Below, in pieces: positions 43,240 through 53,449 of a stretch of DNA of 64,000 bases. Source of the stretch: Agrypnia vestita (Eukaryota > Arthropoda > Insecta > Trichoptera > Phryganeidae); contig JADDOH010001972.1 of the NCBI GenBank assembly GCA_016648135.1, positions 20,342 through 84,341 of the forward strand, written 5' to 3'. The position numbers were made by a program, and so were the translations under genes. Below the pieces are notes generated by a model that was not told the DNA's origin, did not search any database, and saw only the letters and a list, made by a program, of their open reading frames with translations. Within the stretch, counting starts at the first letter, position 1; each line of letters begins with the position of its first letter.

Positions 43240-43820
43240 GGCTGGACATTCACGGCAAATGCATATTTCGGCGTTTTTTTACGAAAATGCGGGCTTGTAT
43301 TATTCATTTATATCAGAGTGTATACTCTAGACTGTAATTTTTTTAGAGTAATAACTTGGATAGAACCTTTGTTATTATATAAAAGTAATATATTGAACAT
43401 TATTTGCAATAATTAAGAAAATACAAGCGTTAATCGACAGGCTGTGGCCAAAAAATCGTTTTAAGTGTCCTAGGCGGCGATATGTTTTAATGAATATTTT
43501 TATATGTACCTACGCATAATATGTTTTTTATACGTATAACGTATACTTCATTATCTAGAATCCGTACTAAGGAAATTAAGAAATATTCAATATTTATAAA
43601 GTTATGTTTTAAATTTGCAAGAAATTTTTACGTTTTTTCTTTTTCATAATTATTATAAATAACGTTCAGTTTATTACTTTTGTATAATAACAAAGGATCT
43701 ATCTAAGTTATTTCCCTAAAAAAATGCAGCCTAGAGTATACATTCTGATATAAATGAATAATAAAAACCCACATTTTCATAAGAAACACCGAAATATGCA
43801 TTTGCAGTGAATACGCCGCG
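43240..43820. mobile_element. TTAA-flanked inverted-repeat transposon, 581 bp
   Basis: The left end GGCTGGACATTCACGGCAAA and its inverted partner at the right extend about 190 bp with high similarity (TGCATATTTCGG, ATTATTCATTTATATCAGA, TGTATACTCTAG). Both sides are bounded by TTAA (43236-43239 and 43821-43824), the piggyBac-superfamily target. There is no transposase frame, so it would be non-autonomous. Confidence 0.85.
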
Positions 43821-43824
43821 TTAA

Positions 43825-44184
43825 GTGAAATTTCTTCGGGCATACAAGAGTTGATGCACGAGTTTGTGGGAAGACACTAAAGATTGAGGATAAAGAAGAC
43901 CAATTCTGCTGCAAGACAGGTGTGACGACGTGTACGCATTTTGGGTGGTGCTTGGCGGGTGAGGGTGGCACCTCACGCCGGGGGCGGGGGGTGGTTCGAG
44001 ATTAGCTTCCCTTCGCCCAGGCCGCCCGGCGCGGAGCAAATAATCCGCTGTTGAACATTCGGATGAGCGTTGACAAACACCGTGTTAATTTGGTGCTCGA
44101 TTCCCACGACCCTTCGCGGCCGATCCGCCCCGCTTTGTCACGGGGACAACCCTGTCTGCCGGTTGCGGCAGAATTTTATTTTAT
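43825..44184. other. No gene; GC-rich patch 43930-44160
   Basis: CpG-rich with short overlapping frames on both strands and no motif. Confidence 0.3.
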
Positions 44185-44601
44185 AAAATTTAAAAAAATT
44201 CACTTTTTTCACCAACGGTCCCTTCTTCAGGAGAATACAAGGTGTACTGAAGACTGATTACAAGTATAGAGCATAAATTAGAAAGCCATAGAAACAAAAC
44301 AAACGAAGAAAACGTTCAGGCATAGATTACTCCTCAATAAGGAAACAAATACACAGACAATCAAAGACAAATATGAAAGTTAAGCAAGAAACAAAAGCAT
44401 ATGACAATCAGAGCTATACATAAAAAGTTAATAAGATAATATATTTAAAAGGGGACTGTTAGTAAAGAGAGTTTCATTATTTTCATTCGATAATTGAAAT
44501 ATATACAACTTCCAAAAATTAATAGACATGGTAAAGTGACCACTTAAGCCAACCGTACGATTGGTCGTAAGTCCTATGTATACCCATAAAGACTTATATA
44601 C

Positions 44602-44838
44602 CTACTCTCCTTTAATAATAAATAAATAAATATACAGTTTCGTCTCTATGAGACATCTATAATATACATTAAGCGTTTGATTATTTATTAAGCTTAAATT
44701 ACTATTAATGCTTTTTCTAATTTCTAATTTTTCTAATTGTACATCACCGCTATTTGTATGTAAAATTTCAATTCCTTTATTGATATCAAAGAAATGCCTC
44801 TGATTGCCATATGCTTTTGTTTCTTGCTTAACTTTCAT
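44602..44838 (-). pseudogene. Penelope ORF C-terminal remnant
   Basis: The reading KGIEILHTNSGDVQLEKLEI, RKSINSNLSLINNQT aligns with GIEILHVNNRDLRLDNLEIL after the GIY-YIG domain at 37130-37200. This places it just downstream of the nuclease. The nuclease itself is deleted. Confidence 0.7.
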
Positions 44839-44976
44839 ATTTGTCTTTGATTGAATATGTATTTGTTTCCTTATTGAGGAGTAATCTATGCCTGACGTTT
44901 TCTTTGTTTGTTTTGTTTCTATGAATTTCTAATTTATGCTCTATACTTGCAATCAGTCTTCAGTATACCTTTTATC

Positions 44977-45016
44977 CTCCTGAAGAAGGGACCATTGGTT
45001 CCCGAAACATGTCGAG
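44977..45016 (+). ncRNA. Hammerhead ribozyme motif
   Basis: Stem I CTC, core CTGAAGA (44980-44986, fits CUGANGA), stem II GGGACCATTGGTTCCC, GAA, palindromic ACATGT, cleavage base C, stem I GAG. The inverted partner at 44210-44240 retains CTGAAGA and half of stem II only. Confidence 0.7.
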
Positions 45017-45139
45017 TGTTTTATAATAAAATTAGTGGTTCGAACAAAGTGAATTGTTTTAATTTTTAATAATTTAAAATGTTACCACAAAGTCAATTTG
45101 CATTCATTGAAGAAGAATTTTATTTATTATTTATTCAAA

Positions 45140-45418
45140 ATAGGATACATGTATCCTACCGATGTTGACATACGGCCTAGAAACAGCAACACTAACAGAA
45201 AAAAACATACAAAAATTAAAGTGTACACAGCTAGATCAATGGATCGGCGTGAGCCTTCGAAATAAAATCATAAATGAAGAAATAAGACGCCGAACAAGAG
45301 TACCCTATAGTATGGACCGTATTGCGAATCTAAAATGGCAGTGGGCTGGACATATGGCTCGACAGGAGGCTACTAGATGGGCACCCACATTGATTAAAGG
45401 GTTAGGAAAAACTTGATT
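45140..45418 (+). pseudogene. RTE/BovB-like LINE fragment
   Basis: The plus frame reads LTYGLETATLTEKNIQKLKC, TQLDQWIGVSLRNKIINEEI, RRRTRVPYSMDRIANLKWQW, AGHMARQEATRW. The TYG-ET..., GVSLRD-x-I-x-NEEIRRRT and KLKWQWAGH-x-AR series is the well-known post-RT segment of RTE elements. Confidence 0.82.
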
Positions 45419-45419
45419 A

Positions 45420-45850
45420 AAACTCTTGTCTGGAGCGTGCTGCTGTATGGCAGTGAAACATGGACCATCGGCTAGAGCATGTCCGGGAGGCTAGCGATGG
45501 CTTTGAGATGTGGCGCTACAGGCGAGGATCCATTGGTTAAAACATATCCGAAACGACGAGGTGTTGAGCAGGGTGGGCGAAAAGAGGCGGCTCCTGAACA
45601 GAATCGCCCAACAACGAGCAATTTGGATAGACCATAAGACATCTGGGCCTGCTTTTTACCATCGTCAAGGGAAATGTCGAAGGCAGCAATCGTAGAGGCC
45701 GCCCGAGATTAAGCTACGTAGACCAGATCATCGGAGACGTGGTAGCACCTACCAAGAAATGAAGAGGCTGGCAGGTGACAGAGAGTAGTGAAGAAAGCGA
45801 GTGCTTGTTGCAGACCAATCCTAGGATTGCGACCCAAAAAAAAAAATTGT
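45420..45850 (+). pseudogene. RTE-like LINE C-terminal fragment
   Basis: LIKTLVWSVLLYGSETWTIG is followed by a stop. In shifting frames it matches the minus-strand element at 31556-31915 (SMSGRLA, LSRVGEKRRLLNRIAQQRAI, HHRQGKCRRQQS). It ends at CTAGGATTGCGACCC plus an A-run (45836-45847), probably the true 3' end. Confidence 0.75.
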
Positions 45851-45855
45851 ATTTA

Positions 45856-45950
45856 CTGTCAGCTTACCACAGTTCAAAAGACAACTAAAGACGTACTTGT
45901 TTAGACAATCGTATAAAAACCTGTAGAATCAGACCGTTACAACACAATCT
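45856..45950 (+). pseudogene. CR1/L2-like LINE scrap
   Basis: Codons for LPQFKRQLKTYLFRQSYKNL, stop, match 13900-13950 (minus) and 32290-32350. Confidence 0.65.
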
Positions 45951-47103
45951 ATGTTTATGGGTAACTTTTTTAATTCGCTAAGTTGCCGAAGTAATTCATA
46001 AAATAAGCTGCCGCGGTAATTCGCGGCCGGACGGGCTCGAGGCAAATAAGGAGTATTCCGCGGGCGCAGGCAGAATTTGTCATTTAAAATGGCTGAGTGG
46101 GCCACTCGAGGGTGCGTCTCCGTATCTGATCGCCGGGGGCGCCGGACAATGGTGCGGGGGCCGGCGACAATACGGATGGCAGATGACAAGCGCAGATAAT
46201 CATCATTACACGCGCCCCCCTTTCAAATTTCGGATCGATGCCGGTGAATAAAAAACGCGAGCATTATTTTTAGGGTTTAAAAAATCGGAACGGTTGGGGG
46301 AGGTAATAATGGTGGGCCGGTTAGATAAATATAGCCTTTTTATGAAGCGAAGGCTATGACATTAATTTTTTTATTGCGTATCTCTAATCTGCTCTCCTGC
46401 AGTGCAGATCGGCCGATAAAAATCTGTCGATAGCATTAGCTAGGTATTTTGCAATATTTAATATAGTAGTAGGGCCCATTCACTTTATGAAAGCCTTGAT
46501 TGATTCCCTTTGTAATACATTACTTGACCATATTATTAGACACAAGCAAAATTTTGGACTTTTTTACCTCAATTGCTCCGTATCTTATAAATAATAAATA
46601 ATCGGGCCAATAAAAAAACCAAGTCACTAAAAATAAATCCTACGACAAAGACTAGATAATTATGTATAGAATAACCACTACAAATTTCAGGTTGATCGGT
46701 TCAGTGTTTGCCGAGATATTTTGGTCACCGATTTTTAAAACATGGTTTCGAATAAAACGCGTTTGAAAATTGAGCAATGAATAAATCGCGAAATTTTTCA
46801 ACTTACATAAAATTGTCAATTCCAGGTCTATAATATAAGTCCTCCACCTTGCTTAGAATTCCCATATCATCGAGAACTTTTCACAAAATGAATAGAAACA
46901 AGTCTAACGTTTTTTTTATGAAAGAGCCCGACTGGCAGCTAGCTGCGTGTAATCAACAAGAGATGCCACCATTATCAGCTGTAAATTTGTTATTTTTTTA
47001 AATTTTTGCGTGAAATTTTCACCAGACATTCTTAATGCCTCAAAGCTTTAGGAAATTTAAAAAAAATTAAAATCGATTTTTTCGAAATTTCTAGGTAAAA
47101 GTT
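45951..47103. other. No gene; GC-rich patch about 46010-46330
   Basis: The patch has minus-strand frames without motifs (45929-46189). From 46440 to 47060 the DNA is AT-rich and may be an old DNA element, but I could not define ends. Confidence 0.3.
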
Positions 47104-47172
47104 CGCGCCCTTGAGGTGAGTTCTCACGAATACGTTGCTAAATAAGTGATCCAAATATTACTATTATTATTT
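47104..47172 (+). repeat. CR1/L2-like LINE 3' terminus
   Basis: GCGCCCTTGAGGTGAGTTCT, GCTAAATAAGTGATCC and an ATT tail. Confidence 0.7.
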
Positions 47173-47500
47173 TAAATTGTTACCAACTGAAGAAAAATTG
47201 AGAGTCCCCGATTGGTGTTATCCGCGTATCTTTGGCGACGTTTCTCGCTGACAAATAATTAGGGGGGAAGACCCGAAATTGGGTGGGGCGGGCCGGGGGG
47301 CGCGGGGGACGAGCGGGCGCCATTTGCCTGTGCGTTAAGTAATATTGACTGGTTTGGCTTAATGGATTTCATATTTGTAATGTACGCCCATTGTTGGACG
47401 GCGGTACCCCATGCGCAGGGGATGATGGCGCAATCTGCGCCGAGACATTTCGCAAGGGTCGTGGGTTGGAAGACCTGTCAATCACACAATCGAGAAATAT
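47173..47500. other. GC-rich patch, no gene
   Basis: 47230-47480 is strongly GC-rich (GGGCGGGCCGGGGGGCGCGG) and single-copy in this window. Confidence 0.3.
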
Positions 47501-47511
47501 CCTATTTTTTT

Positions 47512-47969
47512 GTAACTAACTAACCATCACGCCGTTTCCCCGCAGGGGTAGGCAACTACGCCACACTCTTCTATCCTGGCACACTACTTTTGCTTCGGCC
47601 ACATTCATACATTTTTTCATACAAGTTCTACGGTTGTTGCGGCTTTTAACGGGGCCATCCTCCAAACACTTGTTGTATCTGGTCATACCAGGTCTTTCGC
47701 GGACGCCCTCTATTTCTGTTGCCTCCAACACTCGCCTCATATATTTTCCTAACCATCCCTTCCTCGTTCATACGTTCCACATGACCAAACCATCTCAGCA
47801 CTCCTTTCTTTATTCTATCTACCACACTACAGCCAACATTGCATTCACGTCTAATTTGTTTATTCCTTACTCTATCGACCAAAGATTTTCCACACAAGCG
47901 TCTTAGTGACTTTCCGTCTTTCATTCCTCTTTTGCCAATTCCAGGCTTCACTTCCATACATTAGGGTTG
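47512..47969 (-). mobile_element. LINE subfamily B with 11-bp TSD
   Basis: The minus frame reads KSLRRLCGKSLVDRVRNKQI, then VDRIKKGVLRWFGHVERMNE and EGMVRKIYEASVGGNRNRGR, PRKTWYDQIQQVF; after a slip CMKKCMNVAEAKVVCQDRRV follows. The tail is (GTTA)n. Duplicated target CCTATTTTTTT at 47501-47511 and 47970-47980. Confidence 0.88.
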
Positions 47970-48059
47970 CCTATTTTTTTCAATGAATGGAAAAGAAAAT
48001 TTGAGTAATTTAGAACAAAACTCTGAAAAATTAAGACATCTCAAAAACTAACAAAGTAA

Positions 48060-48150
48060 TCTTCATCTTCTTCTTCCTCAGCCTTAATTTCTCCACTGCT
48101 GGATATAGGCCTTTTCCATAGCCTTCCATCATTCCTTGTTATTTGCTAGG
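48060..48150 (-). pseudogene. RTE-type LINE extreme C-terminus
   Basis: The minus strand reads AMEKAYIQQWRN then stop, then the GGCTGA..AGAAGAAGAAGATGA tail. Same lineage as 41923-42001. Confidence 0.65.
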
Positions 48151-48737
48151 CGTCATTTGGAAGGGGTTTGACATTAAAACACCACGCTTGCCAGACAGGT
48201 TGGTGAGTTTTAAAATCAGCCGCATCGCCTGTTGGTCTGCGAGAGGTATTTCATTTCCCCCCTACCCTCCATATCTGGCGAGCTTTCCCCTATCCGCCAC
48301 CTGGGGACGCATGTCGTAGCGGTGACAGGCTCCGCCGAAGTACAAAGTAATATAATTTTGAATGTGCATTTTGCATGAATAATGTAGATCCGTCCGGTGG
48401 AGTCGCGTGACGTACCCGGTGTACATCGCGACTCAGGACTCATGCTCCGCGTGACGTCACGGGCGAGTTGGAGGCTAATCATTCTGCGCTAAAATACACT
48501 AACTTTAATGTTCTTTTTCTCTGTTATTTATTGACTATTTAAAAAAAAATTCACCAATTTATTTGTTTTGGTCTATATTTAAAATAAATGTTACAACTTA
48601 TTATATTATCAGCACTATAAAACTTCTCCATTATTAGAGCACTGAATTCGAGGGGGTATTCTCATGAAACGGATCAGAAAGATGTTTTTTGCATATTTTT
48701 TTTCTAAAATTCTTCCTAAATAGATAAAATAAGTCAG
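48151..48737. other. No gene; GC-rich patch 48230-48480
   Basis: Open minus frame 48216-48482 without motif; the rest is AT-rich. Confidence 0.3.
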
Positions 48738-48848
48738 AAATATTGAAAAAAAATGCAAACTTTGATAATGCGTATCTCCATAATTATTGATATCATGGCA
48801 AGGATCCACCTGTAAAATTTTCGCTACTAGCATAGCTAGACACCCTGT
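48738..48848 (-). repeat. Foldback-family end
   Basis: Minus strand ACAGGGTGTCTAGCTATGCT, AGCGAAAATTTTACAGGTGG, then ATGGAGATACGCATTATCAA and TTTGCATTTTTTTTCAATAT. One arm only. Confidence 0.6.
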
Positions 48849-49663
48849 ATAACCGAATAATTATACTTTTGCTTACCAATATTTGTCACACTTGTTGCGA
48901 AATCCTTCTCGATCGCAGTCCTTACTATAAAGATAGACACTTACCTGAAACAAAAGAAATAAATTATAAGTAAAAAATCAGACCTCCTTAAGTAGGATAA
49001 ACTAAGCCTAAAAGAATCAAAATACTACAAGTGTCACGTTTAGTGAAGGAGCAATCAGCATAGTATATAAATGAGGGGTATGAAAGCATAGGCGTGCTTT
49101 TGAATATCTCATTGACGTGTTTCTGAGATGAGTACAAAAATCCTGTCGCTGTTGAACGAAACTTTTCTGGAATCTGTGAAACCCACTTAATTTTGGATAT
49201 AACCTTTCAAAAATAATTATCACCTCAGTTCTCCTTTTATATACGTGTAAATAAATATTAAACTTTTAAATATGGATACTGCTGTTGGCTATCAAAAAGT
49301 GGACATTGCTGATTTTGCTATTTACGTAATTGGGATATTGACATCTCTGATTTGGCGTTTCAGTCTAAAATCGCCATCAATTCTCACATTAGTATGAAGT
49401 GGCCATTTTGTCACGTGACGCATCCTTGAGTGTTGATTCGTTGACTGGTTGAAGTCGATATTGCTACTTTTGTTTTTAATAGTGATTAGGAAACATGAAT
49501 TTGGAAGAGATAGATTTATATTTTGTATAAAATCTCGAATTCACTACATTGTAAATTAGTAATCCTCGAGGACTGCATTAAAAACATTTTTACTATTTTG
49601 GATATTGCTGCCTTTGCTTTTATACCCCGCAGATAATGAAATATTTTTGTGTTTGTTTTAGTC
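48849..49663. other. No recognised gene
   Basis: AT-rich with repeated GGATATTGCTG/TTTTGCT-like phrases at 49270-49620 that resemble 39720-39850; probably an old dispersed repeat. Confidence 0.3.
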
Positions 49664-49672
49664 ACTGATTAA

Positions 49673-50026
49673 TTTCTTTGGTCGATAGATTGAGAAATGA
49701 ACAAATTAGAAGTGAATGTAATGCTGGCTGCAGTGTGGTAGACGGAATATGGAAAGGAGTGCTTAGATGGTTTGGTCATGTAGAACGTACGAGCGAGGAA
49801 AGGTTGGTTGGGGCGAGTGTTGAAGGCGACAGGAATAGACGGCGTCCGCGATAGACCTGGCATGATCAAATACTACAAATATTGGAGGATGGCCCTGTTA
49901 AAACCTCAACAACCGTAGAGCGTATGAAAGTAGCCTAATCAAAAGTGGTTTGCTACGATAGAAGAATATGGCGTTCTATTCTCTCTGACTACCCCTGCGG
50001 GGAAGTGGCGTGATGGTTAATTGGCT
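49673..50026 (+). mobile_element. LINE subfamily B with 9-bp TSD
   Basis: RWFGHVERTSEERLVGASVE-like readings with a small deletion, then RPR-stop-TWHDQILQILEDGPV, ending GATGGTTAATTGGC. Direct repeat ACTGATTAA at 49664-49672 and 50027-50035. Confidence 0.8.
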
Positions 50027-50349
50027 ACTGATTAAGAATTCCTTTAGAAGAAATTGCTTTCACAGTGAAAACAATAGGTTTAGGTATGCAGCAAAGTAAA
50101 TAACCCTCGAAAAAAAACAATAGGATAATAAATAAAAGATGTTCCTCTATTTTTGACCAACTTGAAAGAGGAAGTTTATGATCCATTGTTAATTATCACG
50201 CAAGCAACATGGGTGACGTTGATATCCAAAACATCCAGCGACTTTAATATCATTGAAAGATTTGGCAGATACTTCGTGGTGCAACATTATAATTTCAAAT
50301 ATGTTTTAATATACTTTGTAATACACACACAATATGAGTTATTAATTTA

Positions 50350-50393
50350 CAACTATAGTTTCGAGAGGAGCAGTCCCTCTCATCATCAGGTAT
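50350..50393 (-). ncRNA. Hammerhead-like motif in inverted left end
   Basis: Minus strand: CTGATGA-T, stem II GAGAGGGACTGCTCCTCTC, GAA, palindromic ACTATAGT, T. One extra base lies between the core and stem II. Confidence 0.55.
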
Positions 50394-50509
50394 AGATAAT
50401 AACTAACTTAAATACAATATTTATCAATCTAATAGGGTGGTCAGGGGGGCGCGCGGTGGGATATTCTTCGTCAGGATAACAAAAATAAAATTGAAAAATC
50501 GAAGTATAG

Positions 50510-50712
50510 ATCAAAATATTAAAAAGTTAGATAGTCACAAATTAAAATTACTCCACTCGGTTCCCCATAGACGATGGATAATGAATAGTTTGGAAACCGT
50601 TGAAATCCTAAAAAATTTAAATTCTGGAAACACATTAATAAATAATATCACATTTCAGTCCAGTTCACCACTCCTAGAGCTGTTCGGCGAAAAAAATACC
50701 CTTCCCTGCCGC
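50510..50712 (+). pseudogene. Penelope ORF C-terminal remnant
   Basis: The reading KKLDSHKLKLLHSVPHRRWI, MNSLETVEILKNLNSGNTLI, NNITFQSSSPLLELF resembles the MN-LE-x-EI..N...N-LLN-QT end of Penelope proteins and is followed directly by the 3' terminal repeat. The GIY-YIG motifs are not present in this truncated copy. Confidence 0.65.
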
Positions 50713-50779
50713 GCGCCCCCCTGACCCCCCTGACCTACCCAATTAGATTGATAAATTTTGTATTTAAGTTAGTTATTAT

Positions 50780-50826
50780 CTATACCTGATGATGAGAGGG
50801 ACTGCTCCTCTCGAAACTATAGTTGT
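50780..50826 (+). ncRNA. Hammerhead-like motif, right end
   Basis: Stem I TAC, CTGATGA-T, stem II GAGAGG-GACTGCT-CCTCTC, GAA, palindromic ACTATAGT, T, stem I GTA. Confidence 0.6.
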
Positions 50827-50939
50827 AAATTAATAACTCATATTGTGTGTGTATTACAAAGTATATTAAAACATATTTGAAATCCAGCGACTTGTTTAGA
50901 GAATTTTAACAGTACTCAGATGGATTTACAAAAATACAA

Positions 50940-51035
50940 ATTTGGCTGTTTATAATAATAATAAATAGTAAAAATAGATAATTTATAGAGAGCTATTTTC
51001 GTAAGAATTTCATCACACGGGCGCTCACACAAAAA
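50940..51035 (-). repeat. CR1/L2-like LINE 3' terminus
   Basis: Minus strand: ...CGTGTGATGAAATTCTTACG, AAAATAGCTCTCTATAAATT, then an ATT-repeat tail at the left. More diverged than other copies. Confidence 0.5.
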
Positions 51036-51111
51036 TCCCAACTAGAAAATCAATTTAAAATAGCGAACTCATGGAAGTAATTTTTAAAAAAATGTGCTTT
51101 TTCGGTATGTC

Positions 51112-51462
51112 GTGTGTGTGGCAAATCCATTTATGATAGAATAAAGAATGAAGATATTAGAAAGAATGTAAATGTGATATTAGCATAATTAATAGAATTA
51201 AAAAAGGGTCGCTCAGATGGTTTGAACATGTTGAGCGAATGAATGAGGAAAGGATGGTCAGAAAGATATATAACGCAAGTATTGACAAGTGCAAAAACAG
51301 AGAGCGACCGCAGAAGGCGTGACAAGACCAGATTAACCAGATACTGGAAGGTGGTCCCGTTCGAAGCCTCAACAACCGTCGAGCTTGCATGCGAGATGTA
51401 TGAATGTGGATGAGACGAGAGTTGTATGTCTGGACAGAAGAGTGTGGCGCTCCATCATAAGT
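51112..51462 (+). mobile_element. LINE subfamily A, tail lost
   Basis: CGKSIYDRIKNEDI-like start, IINRIKKGSLRWFEHVERMN, EERMVRKIYNASIDKCKNRE and the CMNVDETRVVCLDRRVWRSI block. The end of the ORF and the tetranucleotide tail are replaced by other sequence at 51463. Confidence 0.8.
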
Positions 51463-51480
51463 TTAATTAGTATTAAGTAT

Positions 51481-51528
51481 ACCCTGACGAAGGAACGGTA
51501 TTTCCGAAACCGGTTGGTTTTTATGAAT
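51481..51528 (+). ncRNA. Hammerhead ribozyme motif, solo end
   Basis: Stem I ACC, core CTGACGA (51484-51490), stem II GGAACGGTATTTCC, GAA, palindromic ACCGGT, cleavage base T, stem I GGT. Followed by an AAGTGTTGATAAACCAAGTT end similar to other Penelope ends. Confidence 0.65.
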
Positions 51529-51653
51529 AATTAAGTGTTGATAAACCAAGTTAATTATTTTAATTATATATTTTATCCATTTAAGTATTTTTTTTATATT
51601 CAACATTGTTCCGTATTACGCAGGGTACAGAGTACAGAGTTCCATGTCTTTAA

Positions 51654-52177
51654 GAGGGCCCAGTACACGATTTTCGTATTTGCTCTCGATTTGCTAAATT
51701 TAACGTTAACTTATTAAATCATTTTGCAAAATCCATAGCAATAGAGTTATCTTTGGTACACTTAATCTCGTATATTTTAAAATAAAGACCATACATTTTA
51801 TTTACAAATTGATTCTATCTGTCTGAAATATCGTTTTAAAAAATTAAAAAGTTAAACGTTCTGTTTCCTATATTGCATTATCCATAAAACCATTAAAACA
51901 TCGATTATTTTAATTAAATTTTACATGCTTACTAAGAAAATTTCACTGTCATCAATATAAAAATATTCAATAAATTATCTTTCAAATCAGACTTCGGTTG
52001 GACAGTCCAATGTTTTAATGTCTTGTGGTTAGGACACTCGCCTCGTGATCCAAAGGTCGCGGGTTCGATTCTCAGCCCAGACTAGCAAGTTAGTCCTATT
52101 TTCATAGCACAAGCGTTTAGCTTAGTTTGAAAATAGTAAGAATATTGATGTGACACGTATTCCGTGTTCGCATCTCT

Positions 52178-52236
<59 letters not shown>

Positions 52237-52647
52237 TTTTATGGTAATATAGGAAACAGAACGTTTATTTTTTGTTTTTTTTTAAAACGATATATTTAAC
52301 AACTTGTCGAAAAATATTAATGTCTGATTAGCACCACTTCTTTTTCAAACTTTATACAATAAATTTGTAAATAAAATATACGGTCTTTATTCGAAGATAT
52401 AGAGATTAAGTGTACCAAAGATAACTTTATTGCACGAAAACTAAAATAGTGTTCGGGGTTATAATTTATTTTATGTTATAAAAATATATTTGTTCATATT
52501 TTTATAAGGAAGTGCTTCAAGAGTGAATGGATCTATCGTGATAAAATTGATGAAAAGCCCATTTAGCTATGCGTTTTGCAAAATGATTCAAGTTTACGTT
52601 AAATTTAGCAAATCGAGAGCAAATACTAAAATCGTGTACTGGTCCTC
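51654..52647. mobile_element. TTAA-flanked foldback transposon with a SINE inside
   Basis: Arms 51654-51905 and about 52234-52647 are inverted copies: GAGGGCCCAGTACACGATTT, TTTGCTCTCGATTTGCTAAA, ATCTTTGGTACACTTAATCT, AACGTTCTGTTTCCTATATT. Both sides carry TTAA (51650-51653, 52648-52651). The right arm is longer, with extra sequence at 52290-52370 and 52450-52560. No coding frame. A piggyBac-type target is inferred. Confidence 0.82.
52014..52233 (+). mobile_element. tRNA-derived SINE with long poly(A)
   Basis: Same family as 16258-16408: box A-like TGTGGTTAGGACACTCGCC, box B GGGTTCGATTC, shared body, then an uninterrupted run of about 51 A at 52182-52233. Unbroken long A-tracts decay quickly, so this copy is probably young. 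It sits in the spacer of the TTAA-flanked foldback. Confidence 0.85.
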
Positions 52648-52664
52648 TTAAGCCGGCACCGCAA

Positions 52665-53050
52665 ATTTTTTTTTTTATTTTTTTATTTATAATATAATGG
52701 AAACCTTAAAGGTTAATATGATTTAGATACGAAGTCATTTTTTTATAGTTGGCCGAGTTTTAACATTTTTGTCACATCTGTTTTGAATTTGTCAGTGGTC
52801 AGTTGTTTGGTCTGTTGTGGCAGGTCATTGTATAGTTTTAATCCGTTGGAAATTGGTCGGGATTGTCCTGTTTTTGTTTTGGCGTGTGTTATGTGATAGT
52901 TTTGAGCCATTCTAGTGTTGTGTTGATATTTTTCGTGTATTTTGTGTAACTTTATGTCTTCATCTTGTATTTCGCCAATTGCTAGTCTGTGAATGATTTT
53001 AAGTGTGTCGATTTTTGTAACGCTTTCGATGTTTAATTATTGTGTTATAT
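52665..53050 (-). pseudogene. Jockey/CR1-like LINE C-terminus
   Basis: The minus strand reads LKIIHRLAIGEIQDEDIKLH, KIHEKYQHNTRMAQNYHITH, AKTKTGQSRPISNGLKLYND, LPQQTKQLTTDKFKTDVTKM then stop. The HNTR..., G-x-x-x-x-G-x-x-LYN-x-LP order is the usual ORF2 end of this group. The poly(A) side is the T-run at 52665-52690. Confidence 0.75.
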
Positions 53051-53059
53051 GGTATACAG

Positions 53060-53440
53060 TTTCAGTTGGTGTCCGGAATGATCCTCAACGGGCTGCAGCT
53101 ACGCGATGATGGCTCTGTGTATGTTGATCATAATCTAAACGCGACGTTAAAAATCGGCGTTGCTTTTCACCTCCAGGTACAAGTCAATCGGCATGGTGTA
53201 ATTCTCATTAGCCCGGCGCGTGAGTAATCGAACGCGTACACATAATCGGCCGCGAACGGGCCGGCTAAGTGCGGGCCGGTTTAAAGCGTAGCGGGCGGCC
53301 GTTACCACGTCGGCGTAATGGTGCATGTGCACCTTAACGGCCGCCAGCCGTCCGCGCGGGACGCCGGCCATCACGAATGCCAAGTGACGCCGGGGACAAT
53401 GCAGAGATCGGGAGGAAACGGTGCGAGAATACCGAGAAGA
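53060..53440. other. GC-rich unique DNA with a possible exon-like frame
   Basis: A frame running SGMILNGLQLRDDGSVYVDH and on to FHLQ (about 53065-53175) is preceded by a TATACAG acceptor-like site and followed by CAG|GTACAAGT, a good donor match. No family recognised. The rest (53180-53420) is CpG-dense without motifs. The short length makes chance quite possible. Confidence 0.25.
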
Positions 53441-53449
53441 CACGAATGT

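Larger units (their letters stand above)
44185..45090 (-). mobile_element. Penelope-like element with inverted terminal repeats
   Basis: The left arm (44200-44420) and right arm (44800-45010) are inverted copies over about 210 bp, including CTTGCTTAACTTTCATATTT, TTTGTTTCCTTATTGAGGAG and the hammerhead GGGACCATTGGT block. Between them the minus strand holds a Penelope C-terminal coding piece (44602-44838). Reading on the minus strand, the left end is an inverted repeat of the 3' end, as in other Penelope copies here. Confidence 0.78.
50245..50881 (+). mobile_element. Penelope-like element with 12-bp TSD
   Basis: The exact 12-bp duplication ATCCAGCGACTT (50233-50244 and 50882-50893) brackets an inverted left terminal repeat (about 50290-50470) and a C-terminal coding remnant (50510-50700). 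A direct right repeat (about 50703-50881) follows. Hammerheads point outward as minus (50350-50393) and plus (50780-50826). This is the cleanest whole insertion of the type in the window. Confidence 0.88.
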
